Below, in pieces: positions 32,641-40,053 of a stretch of 40,134 bases of DNA (within the stretch, counting starts at the first letter, position 1; each line of letters opens with the position of its first letter). The notes beneath the pieces are model-generated. The model was not told where the DNA came from. It searched no databases and was given only the letters and a program-made list of their open reading frames with translations. Location: contig JAGZUC010000017.1 of assembly GCA_018380195.1 (NCBI GenBank), forward strand, positions 1-40,134. The letters run 5' to 3'. Made by a program: the position numbers and the translations under genes. Origin of the DNA: Collinsella sp. (lineage in GTDB: Bacteria > Actinomycetota > Coriobacteriia > Coriobacteriales > Coriobacteriaceae).

Positions 32641-32666
32641 CACAATATTGTGATGCAGAATTGTGA
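32641..32666. promoter_or_regulatory. candidate operator upstream of the amidohydrolase
   Basis: CACAATATTGTG (32641-32652) is a perfect 12-bp palindrome, and a further ATTGTGAC half-site ends near 32666. It lies about 35 bp upstream of the amidohydrolase ATG. Confidence 0.35.
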
Positions 32667-32720
32667 CGCCCTTGTTTCTAGCATATCCCTGCATTTTTTA
32701 AACGTTATATACGAATACTC

Positions 32721-32749
32721 TTGTTTGGTAAAGTGCAACGTGGTAGGGT
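32721..32749 (+). promoter_or_regulatory. promoter of the lysine operon
   Basis: TTGTTT (32721-32726), a 17-bp spacer, and TAGGGT (32744-32749). The predicted start near 32757 lies just before the lysine riboswitch at 32761. Confidence 0.55.
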
Positions 32750-32760
32750 CGTTAACACTT

Positions 32761-32917
32761 GATAGAGGCGCGGGCACGAAGAACCGCGGGCGAGCCGGCA
32801 GGCTTTGACCCCGTGGGGAGGCGAAACCCGCCGAACTGGGTTTTACGGGCACGAACAACCTGGTGGGCCTGTGGGAAACACCCACAGGACTGTCTGCAGC
32901 AATGCGGGAGCGCTATC
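32761..32917 (+). ncRNA. lysine riboswitch (L box)
   Basis: The stretch begins with GATAGAGGCGC and ends with GCGCTATC, which pair as helix P1. Inside are conserved L-box pieces: GCCGAAC, the run of paired stems between, and GGACTGTC near 32888-32894. It lies between a promoter and lysA-dapA, the expected target. The 3' strand of P1 (CGCTATCC, 32911-32918) can also pair with GGATAGCG (32968-32975), which overlaps the GAGG before the lysA ATG. There is no U-tract, so control may be at translation. Confidence 0.85.
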
Positions 32918-32988
32918 CGGACATTGGGTCCACGCTATGCGGATTCGATGCGCAGATGGCGCCGTCTGGATAGCGAGGTTTACGGGAC

Positions 32989-35298
32989 ATGGCATTGACC
33001 CCCAACGAGGCGTATGCGGCCAAGCAGCCGTTTGTGGACAAGGAGACGCTCGAGCATATCGTCGAGCAGTTCCCCACGCCGTTTCATCTATACGACGAGG
33101 CGGGCATCCGCCGCAACATGCAAGAGGTGCGCGATGCCTTCGCATGGAACCCGGGCTTTAAGGAATACTTTGCCGTCAAGGCCAATCCCAACCCGGCGCT
33201 CATCTCCATTCTCAACGAATACGGCTGCGGCTGCGATTGCTCGAGCTATACCGAGCTCATGATTGCCCGCTCGCTGGGTATCACCGGCCACGACATCATG
33301 TTCTCGTCCAACGACACGCCGGCGGCGGACTTTGAGCTCGCCGACAAGCTGGGCGCCATCGTCAACTTTGACGACATCAGCCACATCGAGTTCTTTGAGC
33401 GCGTCGCGGGCCCCATCCCCAAGACGGTCAGCTGCCGCTTTAATCCGGGCGGCCTGTTCCAGCTCTCTAACGGCATTATGGATAACCCCGGCGACTCCAA
33501 GTACGGCATGACCACCGAGCAGCTCTTTGAGGCCTTCCGTATGCTCAAGGCCAAAGGCGCCGAGAATTTTGGCATCCATGCCTTCCTTGCCAGTAACACC
33601 GTCACCAACGACTACTACCCCAAGCTCGCACGCATCCTCTTTGAACTTGCCGTGCGCCTGGAGCGCGAGACCGGCGCACATGTCGCCTTTATCAATCTGT
33701 CCGGCGGTGTGGGTATCCCCTACCTGCCCGAGCAGCAGGCTAACGACATCCACGCCATCGGCGAGGGCGTACACGCAGCCTACGACGAGATTCTGGTCCC
33801 CGCCGGCATGGGCGATGTGGCCATCTGCACCGAGATGGGCCGCTTTATGATGGGCCCCTACGGCTGCCTGATCACCAAGGCCATCCACGAGAAGCAGATT
33901 TACAAGGACTATATCGGCGTGGACGCAAGCGCCGTCGATCTCATTCGTCCCGCTATGTATGGTGCCTACCACCACATTACGGTGATGGGTCAGCCGGGTG
34001 GCCCTGACAAGACCGCAGCACCGGTCACGAACACGTATGACATCACGGGCAACTTGTGCGAGAACAACGATAAGTTCGCTATCGACCGCGAGCTGCCGCA
34101 GATCGACATGGGTGATGTACTCGTGATCCACGATACCGGCGCGCATGGCTACTCCATGGGCTACAACTACAACGGCCGTCTGCGCTCCGCCGAGGTATTG
34201 CTGCGCCCCGACGGCTCGGCAGATCTCATTCGTCGCGCCGAGCGCCCGGGTGATTACTTTGCCACGCTCGACGTGCTGCCGTGCGGCCGCGAGCTGCTGG
34301 CAAAGTCGCGCGCCGAAAGTGCTCGTCGTCGCGCCCAAGACGAGCGCCTGGCAGTCGCCGCCCAATGGAACAAACGCATCCAGATCGCGGACGCGAAGGA
34401 GAAGAACATGGACATCCGCAATCTCGAGGGCTCAATCGTCGCCCTTGTTACACCGTTTAAAAAGGACGGCAGCGTCGACTTTGATGCACTCGAGCGCCTT
34501 ATCGATTTCCACCTGCAAAACGGCACCGACGCCATCCTCACCCTGGGCACCACCGGCGAGAGCGCCACGATGACCGATGACGAGGACAACTCCGTCGTCG
34601 CCGCCGTGGTCAAGCAGGTTGCAGGACGCGTCCCCGTCATTGCAGGCTCGGGCTCTAACTCCACGCAGACCATGCTCACCAAGTCGCTCACCTACCAAGG
34701 CCTGGGCGCCGACGGTCTGCTGCTCATTACCCCCTACTACAACAAGTCTAACGAAGAGGGTATCTACCAGCACTTTAAGACCGTAGCGGATGCCGTGGAC
34801 ATCCCCTGCATCCTGTACAACATCCCCGGCCGATGCGGCTGCGGCATCAGCGAGCGCAACGTAGAGCGCCTGGCCGCGCACCCCAACATCATGGGTATTA
34901 AGGAAGCCTCGGGCAACGTCGCCTACGCGGCCAAGATCGCCCACCTGCTGTCCGACGACTTCCGCATGTACTCGGGCGAGGACGCGCTCACCGTACCGCT
35001 CATGAGCTTGGGGGCCTCGGGCACCATCAGCGTGTGGGCCGATGTTCAGCCGCAGCTCGTGCACGACATGTGCCGCGCCTACCTGGACGGCGACGTGGCA
35101 CGTGCCCGCGACATCCAGATTGCCGGCCAGCCGCTCATCAACGCCCTCTTTAGCGAGGTCAACCCCATCCCCGTCAAGGAGGCACTCGCCCAGATGGGTA
35201 TGATCGAAGCCAACTACCGCATGCCGCTTTGCCCCATGGCAGACGACGCGCGCGCTGCACTTACCGATGCTCTGAAGGGAGCTGGTCTGCTTGATTAA
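32989..35298 (+). CDS. lysA-dapA: diaminopimelate decarboxylase - dihydrodipicolinate synthase fusion
   Basis: One uninterrupted 769-codon frame joins two lysine enzymes. Residues 1-473 are a PLP-dependent diaminopimelate decarboxylase: the PLP lysine is in YFAVKANPNP (Lys64), followed by CRFNPGG and EMGRFMMGPYG. Residues 474-769 are 4-hydroxy-tetrahydrodipicolinate synthase: TLGTTGES, LYNIPGR (Tyr610) and GIKEASGN (Schiff-base Lys638). They catalyse the last and the first committed steps of lysine synthesis. An in-frame ATG at 34408 with GAAGGAG upstream could also start free DapA. No stop lies in any frame near the junction that a single indel would restore. A lysine riboswitch precedes it, and dapB overlaps its end. 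Confidence 0.9.
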   Translation: MALTPNEAYAAKQPFVDKETLEHIVEQFPTPFHLYDEAGIRRNMQEVRDAFAWNPGFKEYFAVKANPNPALISILNEYGCGCDCSSYTELMIARSLGITGHDIMFSSNDTPAADFELADKLGAIVNFDDISHIEFFERVAGPIPKTVSCRFNPGGLFQLSNGIMDNPGDSKYGMTTEQLFEAFRMLKAKGAENFGIHAFLASNTVTNDYYPKLARILFELAVRLERETGAHVAFINLSGGVGIPYLPEQQANDIHAIGEGVHAAYDEILVPAGMGDVAICTEMGRFMMGPYGCLITKAIHEKQIYKDYIGVDASAVDLIRPAMYGAYHHITVMGQPGGPDKTAAPVTNTYDITGNLCENNDKFAIDRELPQIDMGDVLVIHDTGAHGYSMGYNYNGRLRSAEVLLRPDGSADLIRRAERPGDYFATLDVLPCGRELLAKSRAESARRRAQDERLAVAAQWNKRIQIADAKEKNMDIRNLEGSIVALVTPFKKDGSVDFDALERLIDFHLQNGTDAILTLGTTGESATMTDDEDNSVVAAVVKQVAGRVPVIAGSGSNSTQTMLTKSLTYQGLGADGLLLITPYYNKSNEEGIYQHFKTVADAVDIPCILYNIPGRCGCGISERNVERLAAHPNIMGIKEASGNVAYAAKIAHLLSDDFRMYSGEDALTVPLMSLGASGTISVWADVQPQLVHDMCRAYLDGDVARARDIQIAGQPLINALFSEVNPIPVKEALAQMGMIEANYRMPLCPMADDARAALTDALKGAGLLD
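34396..34410 (+). promoter_or_regulatory. internal ribosome binding site and ATG for DapA
   Basis: GAAGGAG followed by AAGAAC and ATG (34408-34410) lies exactly at the boundary between the LysA and DapA parts of the fusion. It is in frame with both. It may produce separate DapA, or be a relic of once-separate genes. Confidence 0.55.
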
Positions 35299-36031
35299 GA
35301 CCGTCATTATGGGAACGGGCCGCATGGGCTCGCTCATCCGCACCACCGCCGAGGGCGTTGTCGACGCCGCCGGTCAGCCCGTTTTTGATATCGTCGCCCA
35401 GATCGGTTTTGATCTGTCCGATCTCGAGAGCGCCCCGGCAGCCGACGTCATCATCGACTTCTCGAACGTCGTGACCTTCGATGCCGTCGTCGCCTATGTC
35501 GAGCGCACGGGCGCCGCACTCGTTTCCGGCACCACGGGCTATTCGCCTGAGCAGATGGACCGCCTGCGCGAGCTGGGCCAGAATGCCCGTGTCATGCACT
35601 CGGGCAACTACTCTATCGGCATCGCCGCCCTGCGCCATCTGGTTGCACAGGCCACGCGCGAACTGCCCGGCTTTGACTGCGAAATCGTCGAGACACACCA
35701 TAACCAAAAGGTCGATGCCCCCAGCGGCACCGCCAAGCTGCTACTCGACGCCGTGGTCGAGGCCGAGCCCGAGGCTGGTTATCATCCTGTCTACGGTCGC
35801 GAGGGCACGTGCGGCGCGCGTGACCCCAAGGAGATCGGTATGCACTCGCTGCGCGGCGGCACCGTCGCCGGCGTGCACGAGGTGAGTTTCTTTGGCCAGG
35901 ACGAGGAGGTCACGCTCACCCACCGCGCCACGAGCCGTCAGATCTTTGTCAACGGCGCCTTGGCAGCCGCGCAGAAGCTCGTCACCCGCGAACCCGGCTT
36001 CTATACGTTCGACCAGGTCATGTTTGCCTAA
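35291..36031 (+). CDS. dapB: 4-hydroxy-tetrahydrodipicolinate reductase
   Basis: A 246-residue DapB. The nucleotide-binding GTGRMGS is near the N-terminus. The catalytic and substrate-binding block ETHHNQKVDAPSGTA lies near 136-150, with SGTTGYS before it. It reduces the DapA product with NAD(P)H. The start is a TTG at 35291 with AGGGAG about 10 bp upstream; it overlaps the fusion gene's stop by 8 bp, which implies coupling. The frame gives the expected length. Confidence 0.95.
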   Translation: MIKTVIMGTGRMGSLIRTTAEGVVDAAGQPVFDIVAQIGFDLSDLESAPAADVIIDFSNVVTFDAVVAYVERTGAALVSGTTGYSPEQMDRLRELGQNARVMHSGNYSIGIAALRHLVAQATRELPGFDCEIVETHHNQKVDAPSGTAKLLLDAVVEAEPEAGYHPVYGREGTCGARDPKEIGMHSLRGGTVAGVHEVSFFGQDEEVTLTHRATSRQIFVNGALAAAQKLVTREPGFYTFDQVMFA

Positions 36032-36070
36032 CCGGGTATCAACCGAATCCACCCAAAGGAGAGATAGCAA

Positions 36071-36790
36071 ATGAGCAACGCAGCCGAAATGGATGCACAG
36101 GAGATCATCAATTACATCGCCACCGCGCCTAAAAAGACGCCCGTCAAACTGTATGTGCGCGAGAAGCCCGGCATGAAGGTTGCCTGGGGCGATGCGCACG
36201 TCTACGGCGGCCGTCGTGGCAAGACCGTCTTTGGCGACTGGGACGAGCTCAAGGCCATCCTCGATGCCAATGCCGACTCCATCGACTACTACGACGTCGA
36301 GAATGACTGCCGCAACTCCGCCGTCCCCATGCTCGACCTTAAGGGCATCAACGCCCGCATCGAGCCGGGCGCAATCATCCGCGACCGCGTCGAGATCGGC
36401 GACCGCGCCGTCATCATGATGGGTGCCATCATCAACATCGGCTCCGTTATCGGCGAGGGCTCTATGATTGATATGGGCGCCGTCCTGGGCGGCCGCGCAA
36501 CCGTGGGCAAGAACTGCCACATCGGCGCCGGCACCGTACTGGCAGGTGTCGTTGAGCCCGCGAGCGCCACGCCCGTCATCATCGAGGATGATGTCATGAT
36601 CGGCGCCAACGCCGTGGTCCTGGAGGGCGTGCGCGTGGGCAAGGGCGCCGTCGTGGCTGCCGGTGCCGTATGCGTCGAGGACGTCCCCGCCGGCGCCGTC
36701 GTGGCCGGTGTCCCCGCCCGCGTTATCAAGATGCGCGACGAGAAGACCGACAGCAAGACCGGCCTCGAGGAAGGCCTGCGCCAGCTTTAA
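36071..36790 (+). CDS. dapH: tetrahydrodipicolinate N-acetyltransferase
   Basis: A 239-residue left-handed beta-helix acyltransferase. The N-terminal DapH-type domain (residues 1-85) precedes hexapeptide repeats (about 90-215), including NIGSVIGEGSMIDMGAVLGG and the AVVAAGAVCVEDVPAGAVVAGVPA end. It acetylates tetrahydrodipicolinate, committing the organism to the acetylated branch of DAP synthesis. That branch then needs an aminotransferase and a deacetylase; the M20 gene at 31422 may be the latter. Start follows AAAGGAGAGATAGCAA. A terminator follows. Confidence 0.94.
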   Translation: MSNAAEMDAQEIINYIATAPKKTPVKLYVREKPGMKVAWGDAHVYGGRRGKTVFGDWDELKAILDANADSIDYYDVENDCRNSAVPMLDLKGINARIEPGAIIRDRVEIGDRAVIMMGAIINIGSVIGEGSMIDMGAVLGGRATVGKNCHIGAGTVLAGVVEPASATPVIIEDDVMIGANAVVLEGVRVGKGAVVAAGAVCVEDVPAGAVVAGVPARVIKMRDEKTDSKTGLEEGLRQL

Positions 36791-36808
36791 TAGTTACGCG
36801 GTTTTACC

Positions 36809-36844
36809 AAGAAGGCCGAAGCCCCAAGGGGCTCCGGCCTTCTT
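36809..36844 (+). terminator. terminator of the lysine operon
   Basis: AAGAAGGCCG (36809-36818) pairs with CGGCCTTCTT (36835-36844), with a second inner stem AGCCCC/GGGGCT. It lies shortly after the dapH stop codon. Confidence 0.88.
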
Positions 36845-36899
36845 CATCTCAGGGTTCCATCGTATTCAATGATTCAAAAATCAACGATAAAATGCCCAC

Positions 36900-37250
36900 T
36901 CATTCGAAAAGATCCTCGTCGGAAATCGCATCGGGATCCATTGACTCAAACTCTGCAAGTTCTTCAGGAGTCAAGACGTCCTCAAACGAAATAAACTCGT
37001 TCGGACCATTCTTGATTCGGTCCGCCGCGATGCGATCAATCTCAAGCTCGCGCAGATACCGCAACGCACCGCACATTTCCTCATACGCAGCATAGTCGAT
37101 AATCACGGTATCGATATCGCTATGATCGGCGATAAGCTGCGGCGCCCGTTTAGAGCACTTGCGAATTGTAGAGAGCAATTCGTTTGCCTCGATAGCCGAG
37201 AGGGCCTGATCCTTCTTGGAAACCGGTTTTTCCAAAACTAGCGGTGCCAT
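36900..37250 (-). CDS. Phd/YefM-like antitoxin-type protein, no toxin seen
   Basis: A 116-residue acidic protein. The region LSAIEANELLSTIRKCSKRAPQLIADHSDIDTVIIDYAAYEEM (its hallmark being the IIDYAAYEEM strand-helix, about 50-59) resembles the Phd/YefM DNA-binding fold, followed by ALRYLRELEIDRIAADRI and a strongly acidic C-terminal tail. The start follows GGAGGCAATC. A Doc- or RelE-type toxin would be expected just downstream on this strand, but 36791-36899 is only a short gap ending at a terminator. It may be an orphan antitoxin. Confidence 0.6.
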   Translation of the reverse strand: MAPLVLEKPVSKKDQALSAIEANELLSTIRKCSKRAPQLIADHSDIDTVIIDYAAYEEMCGALRYLRELEIDRIAADRIKNGPNEFISFEDVLTPEELAEFESMDPDAISDEDLFE

Positions 37251-37381
37251 GATTGCCTCCAGTATCGTACGAGCGACATTCCGAATAGCATTTCAAAATA
37301 CAGTTAACTCAGCAGCCAGGCAATACTTAAACATCTATCAACCTTTCCATGATGGAATGATTAAATCAAAGAGGAAGCAAT

Positions 37382-37441
37382 AAGCTTCACTAACTTGTTT
37401 AGTGAAGCTTGACGGTACCGTCAAGCCGCTTGATTTCTTTT
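37382..37441 (+). promoter_or_regulatory. three overlapping hairpins before the zinc-ribbon genes
   Basis: Hairpin A is AAGCTTCACTAA with TTAGTGAAGCTT (37382-37410). Hairpin B is the perfect 20-bp palindrome GCTTGACGGTACCGTCAAGC (37407-37426), which shares the end of A. Hairpin C is TCAAGC-C-GCTTGA (37421-37433), which shares the end of B and is followed by TTTCTTTT. A and B, and B and C, exclude each other, as in an attenuator. Confidence 0.55.
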
Positions 37442-37454
37442 AGCGAGGTTACCG

Positions 37455-38225
37455 ATGCCCTTCTGCACTCATTGCGGCAAGCCGCTCCATGGTTCGGAAT
37501 CATATTGCAGCTATTGCGGGGGCCCTATACCAATCGAGCCAGTCCAACCTAAACAACCGAAATCGCCCAAATCTAGAAAGAATAAGACTAAGGACGACAA
37601 CAAGCTGTTCATTAAAGGCAATACCGATCTATCTCCTTTTGACGCGTTTAATAAAACTCGCTCTTACAAAGTAATTAATGCAACCAAAGACCTTGTATAT
37701 CACGTCAAAGGAAGACGAAGCGAAGACAGATCCGTCTACTCGTTTTTAACTGAAGGTGGATATCCCCAAGCATCACTCACGTTTATGCATGAGGCCATAG
37801 ATGGAGATATGTTTAATCCTGACGACTTGGGCAGCTATGACAGCTCGGTCCAGATGCACATCTCTCATGAGGACGTTCGTGATAGGGAGCGAAAAGAAAT
37901 GCCTGAGCGCCCCAATTCCCTGCTTGAACGCCTCGTAACGCCCAAGCCAAGGCTCACTCAAGATGAAAGCTATCGATTTGAGGAGAGCTTCAACCCGCTC
38001 GGCTTCGTTTCGGGTGAACAGCAACACGTGGCCGGTCCATACATCGCTAAGAGCAGCAAACCTTTCGGGTGCAAAAAACCAACGAAAACCGAGATATACC
38101 GGGATGGAAGCCTTGTTGCAGCTGTCAAGCCAAAAGACGACAAAACCATCGTCGTGCTGTTCGACAAGCAGTCCCATCGAGAGATTGCCCTTTTGTTTGC
38201 TTTCGCATTATATCTACCCTATTAG
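37455..38225 (+). CDS. zinc-ribbon protein 1
   Basis: A 256-residue protein. The N-terminus is a zinc ribbon (FCTHCGKPLHGSESYCSYCGG, four cysteines at about 4, 7, 18 and 21). A Lys/Pro-rich linker (about 30-50) leads to a larger C-terminal domain (about 60-256) beginning SYKVINATKDLVYHVKG and ending with REIALLFAFALYLPY. The domain has alternating beta-type pattern and might be a scramblase/tubby-like fold, but this is a weak impression. It is the first of three zinc-ribbon genes in tandem, with a SPFH gene last. Composition is AT-richer than most of the window. Confidence 0.78.
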   Translation: MPFCTHCGKPLHGSESYCSYCGGPIPIEPVQPKQPKSPKSRKNKTKDDNKLFIKGNTDLSPFDAFNKTRSYKVINATKDLVYHVKGRRSEDRSVYSFLTEGGYPQASLTFMHEAIDGDMFNPDDLGSYDSSVQMHISHEDVRDRERKEMPERPNSLLERLVTPKPRLTQDESYRFEESFNPLGFVSGEQQHVAGPYIAKSSKPFGCKKPTKTEIYRDGSLVAAVKPKDDKTIVVLFDKQSHREIALLFAFALYLPY

Positions 38226-38240
38226 AATAAGGCCTAAAAA

Positions 38241-38657
38241 ATGAAGTATTGCTATTACTGCGGAGCCGAAATGCGCGAAGGACTCTCCTTCTGCACAAAA
38301 TGCGGCAAAGCGGTGCCCTCTCCAGCCCAGCCGAACTCGAATTCCACCAAAGCCCCAGGGGCCGTTAAGACGGAGACCGTGTATCTCGACTCCAATCAGC
38401 AGGCGCAAACCAGCAAAGACGCAGACGATAAATTACGGACAGATGAATCAAATAAGGACCACAATGTCGAGATAAACCAGTCTCCCGATTCCAGCGAATT
38501 GTCCACAGCGGTGAATTCGACCTTTCGCGAACTCGCAAACCTGGCCACATTGGGATTCAAAAAATGGAAAACCCTTAACACCAAGGGAAAAATCGCAGCC
38601 GCTATCGCCGCCTTGTTCATCTGGTCCATGCTTCGCAGACTGTTCTTTCTGTTTTAA
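38241..38657 (+). CDS. zinc-ribbon protein 2, tail-anchored
   Basis: A 138-residue protein with an N-terminal zinc ribbon (YCYYCGAEMREGLSFCTKCGKA), a long polar linker rich in Ser, Asp, Asn and Gln (about 30-85), and a C-terminal hydrophobic span (AAAIAALFIWSML, about 115-138). It is probably anchored by its tail with the ribbon in the cytosol. It lies 15 bp after the first zinc-ribbon gene. The function is unknown. Confidence 0.75.
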   Translation: MKYCYYCGAEMREGLSFCTKCGKAVPSPAQPNSNSTKAPGAVKTETVYLDSNQQAQTSKDADDKLRTDESNKDHNVEINQSPDSSELSTAVNSTFRELANLATLGFKKWKTLNTKGKIAAAIAALFIWSMLRRLFFLF

Positions 38658-38687
38658 ATCAATCCCCTACTGATACGGAATCTGACA

Positions 38688-39485
38688 ATGCGTTATTGCA
38701 TAACCTGCGGAAATATACTGCTCGATGGCGATATCTACTGCGGTCACTGCGGTGCGGCAGTACCGGAATGGATGCGCAAAATCCCAGGCGAGGAAGAGAG
38801 CCTACCCAATGAGGCCCAAAAATCCGTTCCGCACAGTGCCAAACAATCCTCTGAGCCAAATCAGCCGCAGCACAAGTCTGGCAATAATAAGCAGGAGGCA
38901 GAGGAGAAACATAAAGGGCCCCTCAAATGCCCGGCATGCGGCGAGCTCCTCTCGCCCCATGAGAACACGTGCCCGTCATGCGGCTACAAACTCAAAGAAG
39001 CTTCCGAAGGAGCCATCGGACGGCTCTATCAAACCATCAACTCGATTGAAGAGAAGCGTCCAAAGAAGGAAAAAGCCACATCGACAGACATTAGTCCCAC
39101 CGACAAGAAAATTGCAAGTGCAATCAAATCGTTTCCCATCCCCTCTGAAAAAGAGGATCTTATTGAATTCCTTTCTGTTGCCAATTCGAACATCGACCCC
39201 TACACAGATGTTCACGACGCCTCGAAAATCAGCGAATCAGAGCGGCTTATTTCCAAAGCGTGGAAGTCGCAGTTTGACCAAGCATATGCGAAAGCCGAAC
39301 GACTATTCGGAAATACCAGGGACTTTGAGCAGTTCAAACTGATGCGGGACAGCAAAGAAAAGGAACTTCAAGATCGCGAAAAAACCGATGCAATCTCAAC
39401 GGCGATTCCCTTCATTATCTTAATTGCACTTTTCCTAGGCTTATTGGGCGTCCTATTTGCCCTACGTGCCTGTGGAGCAAACTAA
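38688..39485 (+). CDS. zinc-ribbon protein 3, two ribbons and a tail anchor
   Basis: A 265-residue protein with two zinc ribbons: the first at the N-terminus (YCITCGNILLDGDIYCGHCG) and the second near 80-100 (CPACGELLSPHENTCPSCG). A charged, mostly helical central region follows (about 110-235). A hydrophobic C-terminal span (AIPFIILIALFLGLLGVLFA, about 240-260) suggests membrane attachment. It starts 30 bp after the second gene. No known family beyond the zinc ribbons. Confidence 0.76.
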   Translation: MRYCITCGNILLDGDIYCGHCGAAVPEWMRKIPGEEESLPNEAQKSVPHSAKQSSEPNQPQHKSGNNKQEAEEKHKGPLKCPACGELLSPHENTCPSCGYKLKEASEGAIGRLYQTINSIEEKRPKKEKATSTDISPTDKKIASAIKSFPIPSEKEDLIEFLSVANSNIDPYTDVHDASKISESERLISKAWKSQFDQAYAKAERLFGNTRDFEQFKLMRDSKEKELQDREKTDAISTAIPFIILIALFLGLLGVLFALRACGAN

Positions 39486-39540
39486 TTCACCAACGAATCC
39501 GTTGGATTAGTATCGGCTAGCATCTAACCCGGAGGTCAAC

Positions 39541-40053
39541 ATGTCGTCAAAACCAATAGGCGCAGGAATGATGGACCAAATCAGATGTGATCAAAAGGAT
39601 TATCTGATTTGGAAATGGCGGCCTGACAACAACGCTCATCGCGAGAATGCGATTCGATGGGGATCGTCGCTCCGCGTAAGAGAGGGATCCGTTGCCGTTT
39701 TCGTCTATCGACAAAGGGGTGGCGAACTCATTCAGGAATATATCGAAGGCCCATTTGACAAGACCCTTGAAACATCGAACCTGCCGATAATCGCCAACCT
39801 TGTCGCGCTAGCATACGGCGGTGGGACACCTTTCCAAGCTGAAGTCTATTTCATCAACCTTGCAAAAGTGCTGCAATCTAAATTTGCAGTCAGGTACTTC
39901 GACGTCTTCGATTCTCAATACCCAGAGTTCGGGATTCCGGTCGCCGTAAGAGGAACCATCACGTATTGCATAGCCGATTACCGACGTTTCATCAAATTGC
40001 ATCGTCTCGATGAATTCGATGCCGCAGACCTCCAGAATCAGAACCACCCTTAA
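39541..40053 (+). CDS. truncated SPFH-domain protein (YdjI-like)
   Basis: A 170-residue product resembling the first half of YdjI-type SPFH proteins: DYLIWKWRPDNNAHRENAI, GSSLRVREGSVAVFVYRQRG, then IPVAVRGTITYCIADYRRFI. Full-length relatives are much longer, so this one appears truncated. Its last residues (after DLQNQ) and the stop codon lie inside a perfect 10-bp hairpin (40042-40064). The start has CCGGAGGTCAAC upstream. SPFH proteins form membrane-associated scaffolds, and the zinc-ribbon neighbours may be partners. The remainder may continue beyond an inserted element outside the window. Confidence 0.65.
   Translation: MSSKPIGAGMMDQIRCDQKDYLIWKWRPDNNAHRENAIRWGSSLRVREGSVAVFVYRQRGGELIQEYIEGPFDKTLETSNLPIIANLVALAYGGGTPFQAEVYFINLAKVLQSKFAVRYFDVFDSQYPEFGIPVAVRGTITYCIADYRRFIKLHRLDEFDAADLQNQNHP

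Noticed and set aside
32610..32885. N-terminal extension of the amidohydrolase
   Set aside because: It would add 92 residues with no family match and overlaps the lysine riboswitch and its promoter. The ATG at 32609 has its own binding site.
34381..34410. LysA-DapA joint as a frameshift or sequencing error
   Set aside because: The frame is continuous, and neither other frame has a stop codon near the junction that a single-base change would restore. A base substitution removing a former stop cannot be excluded.
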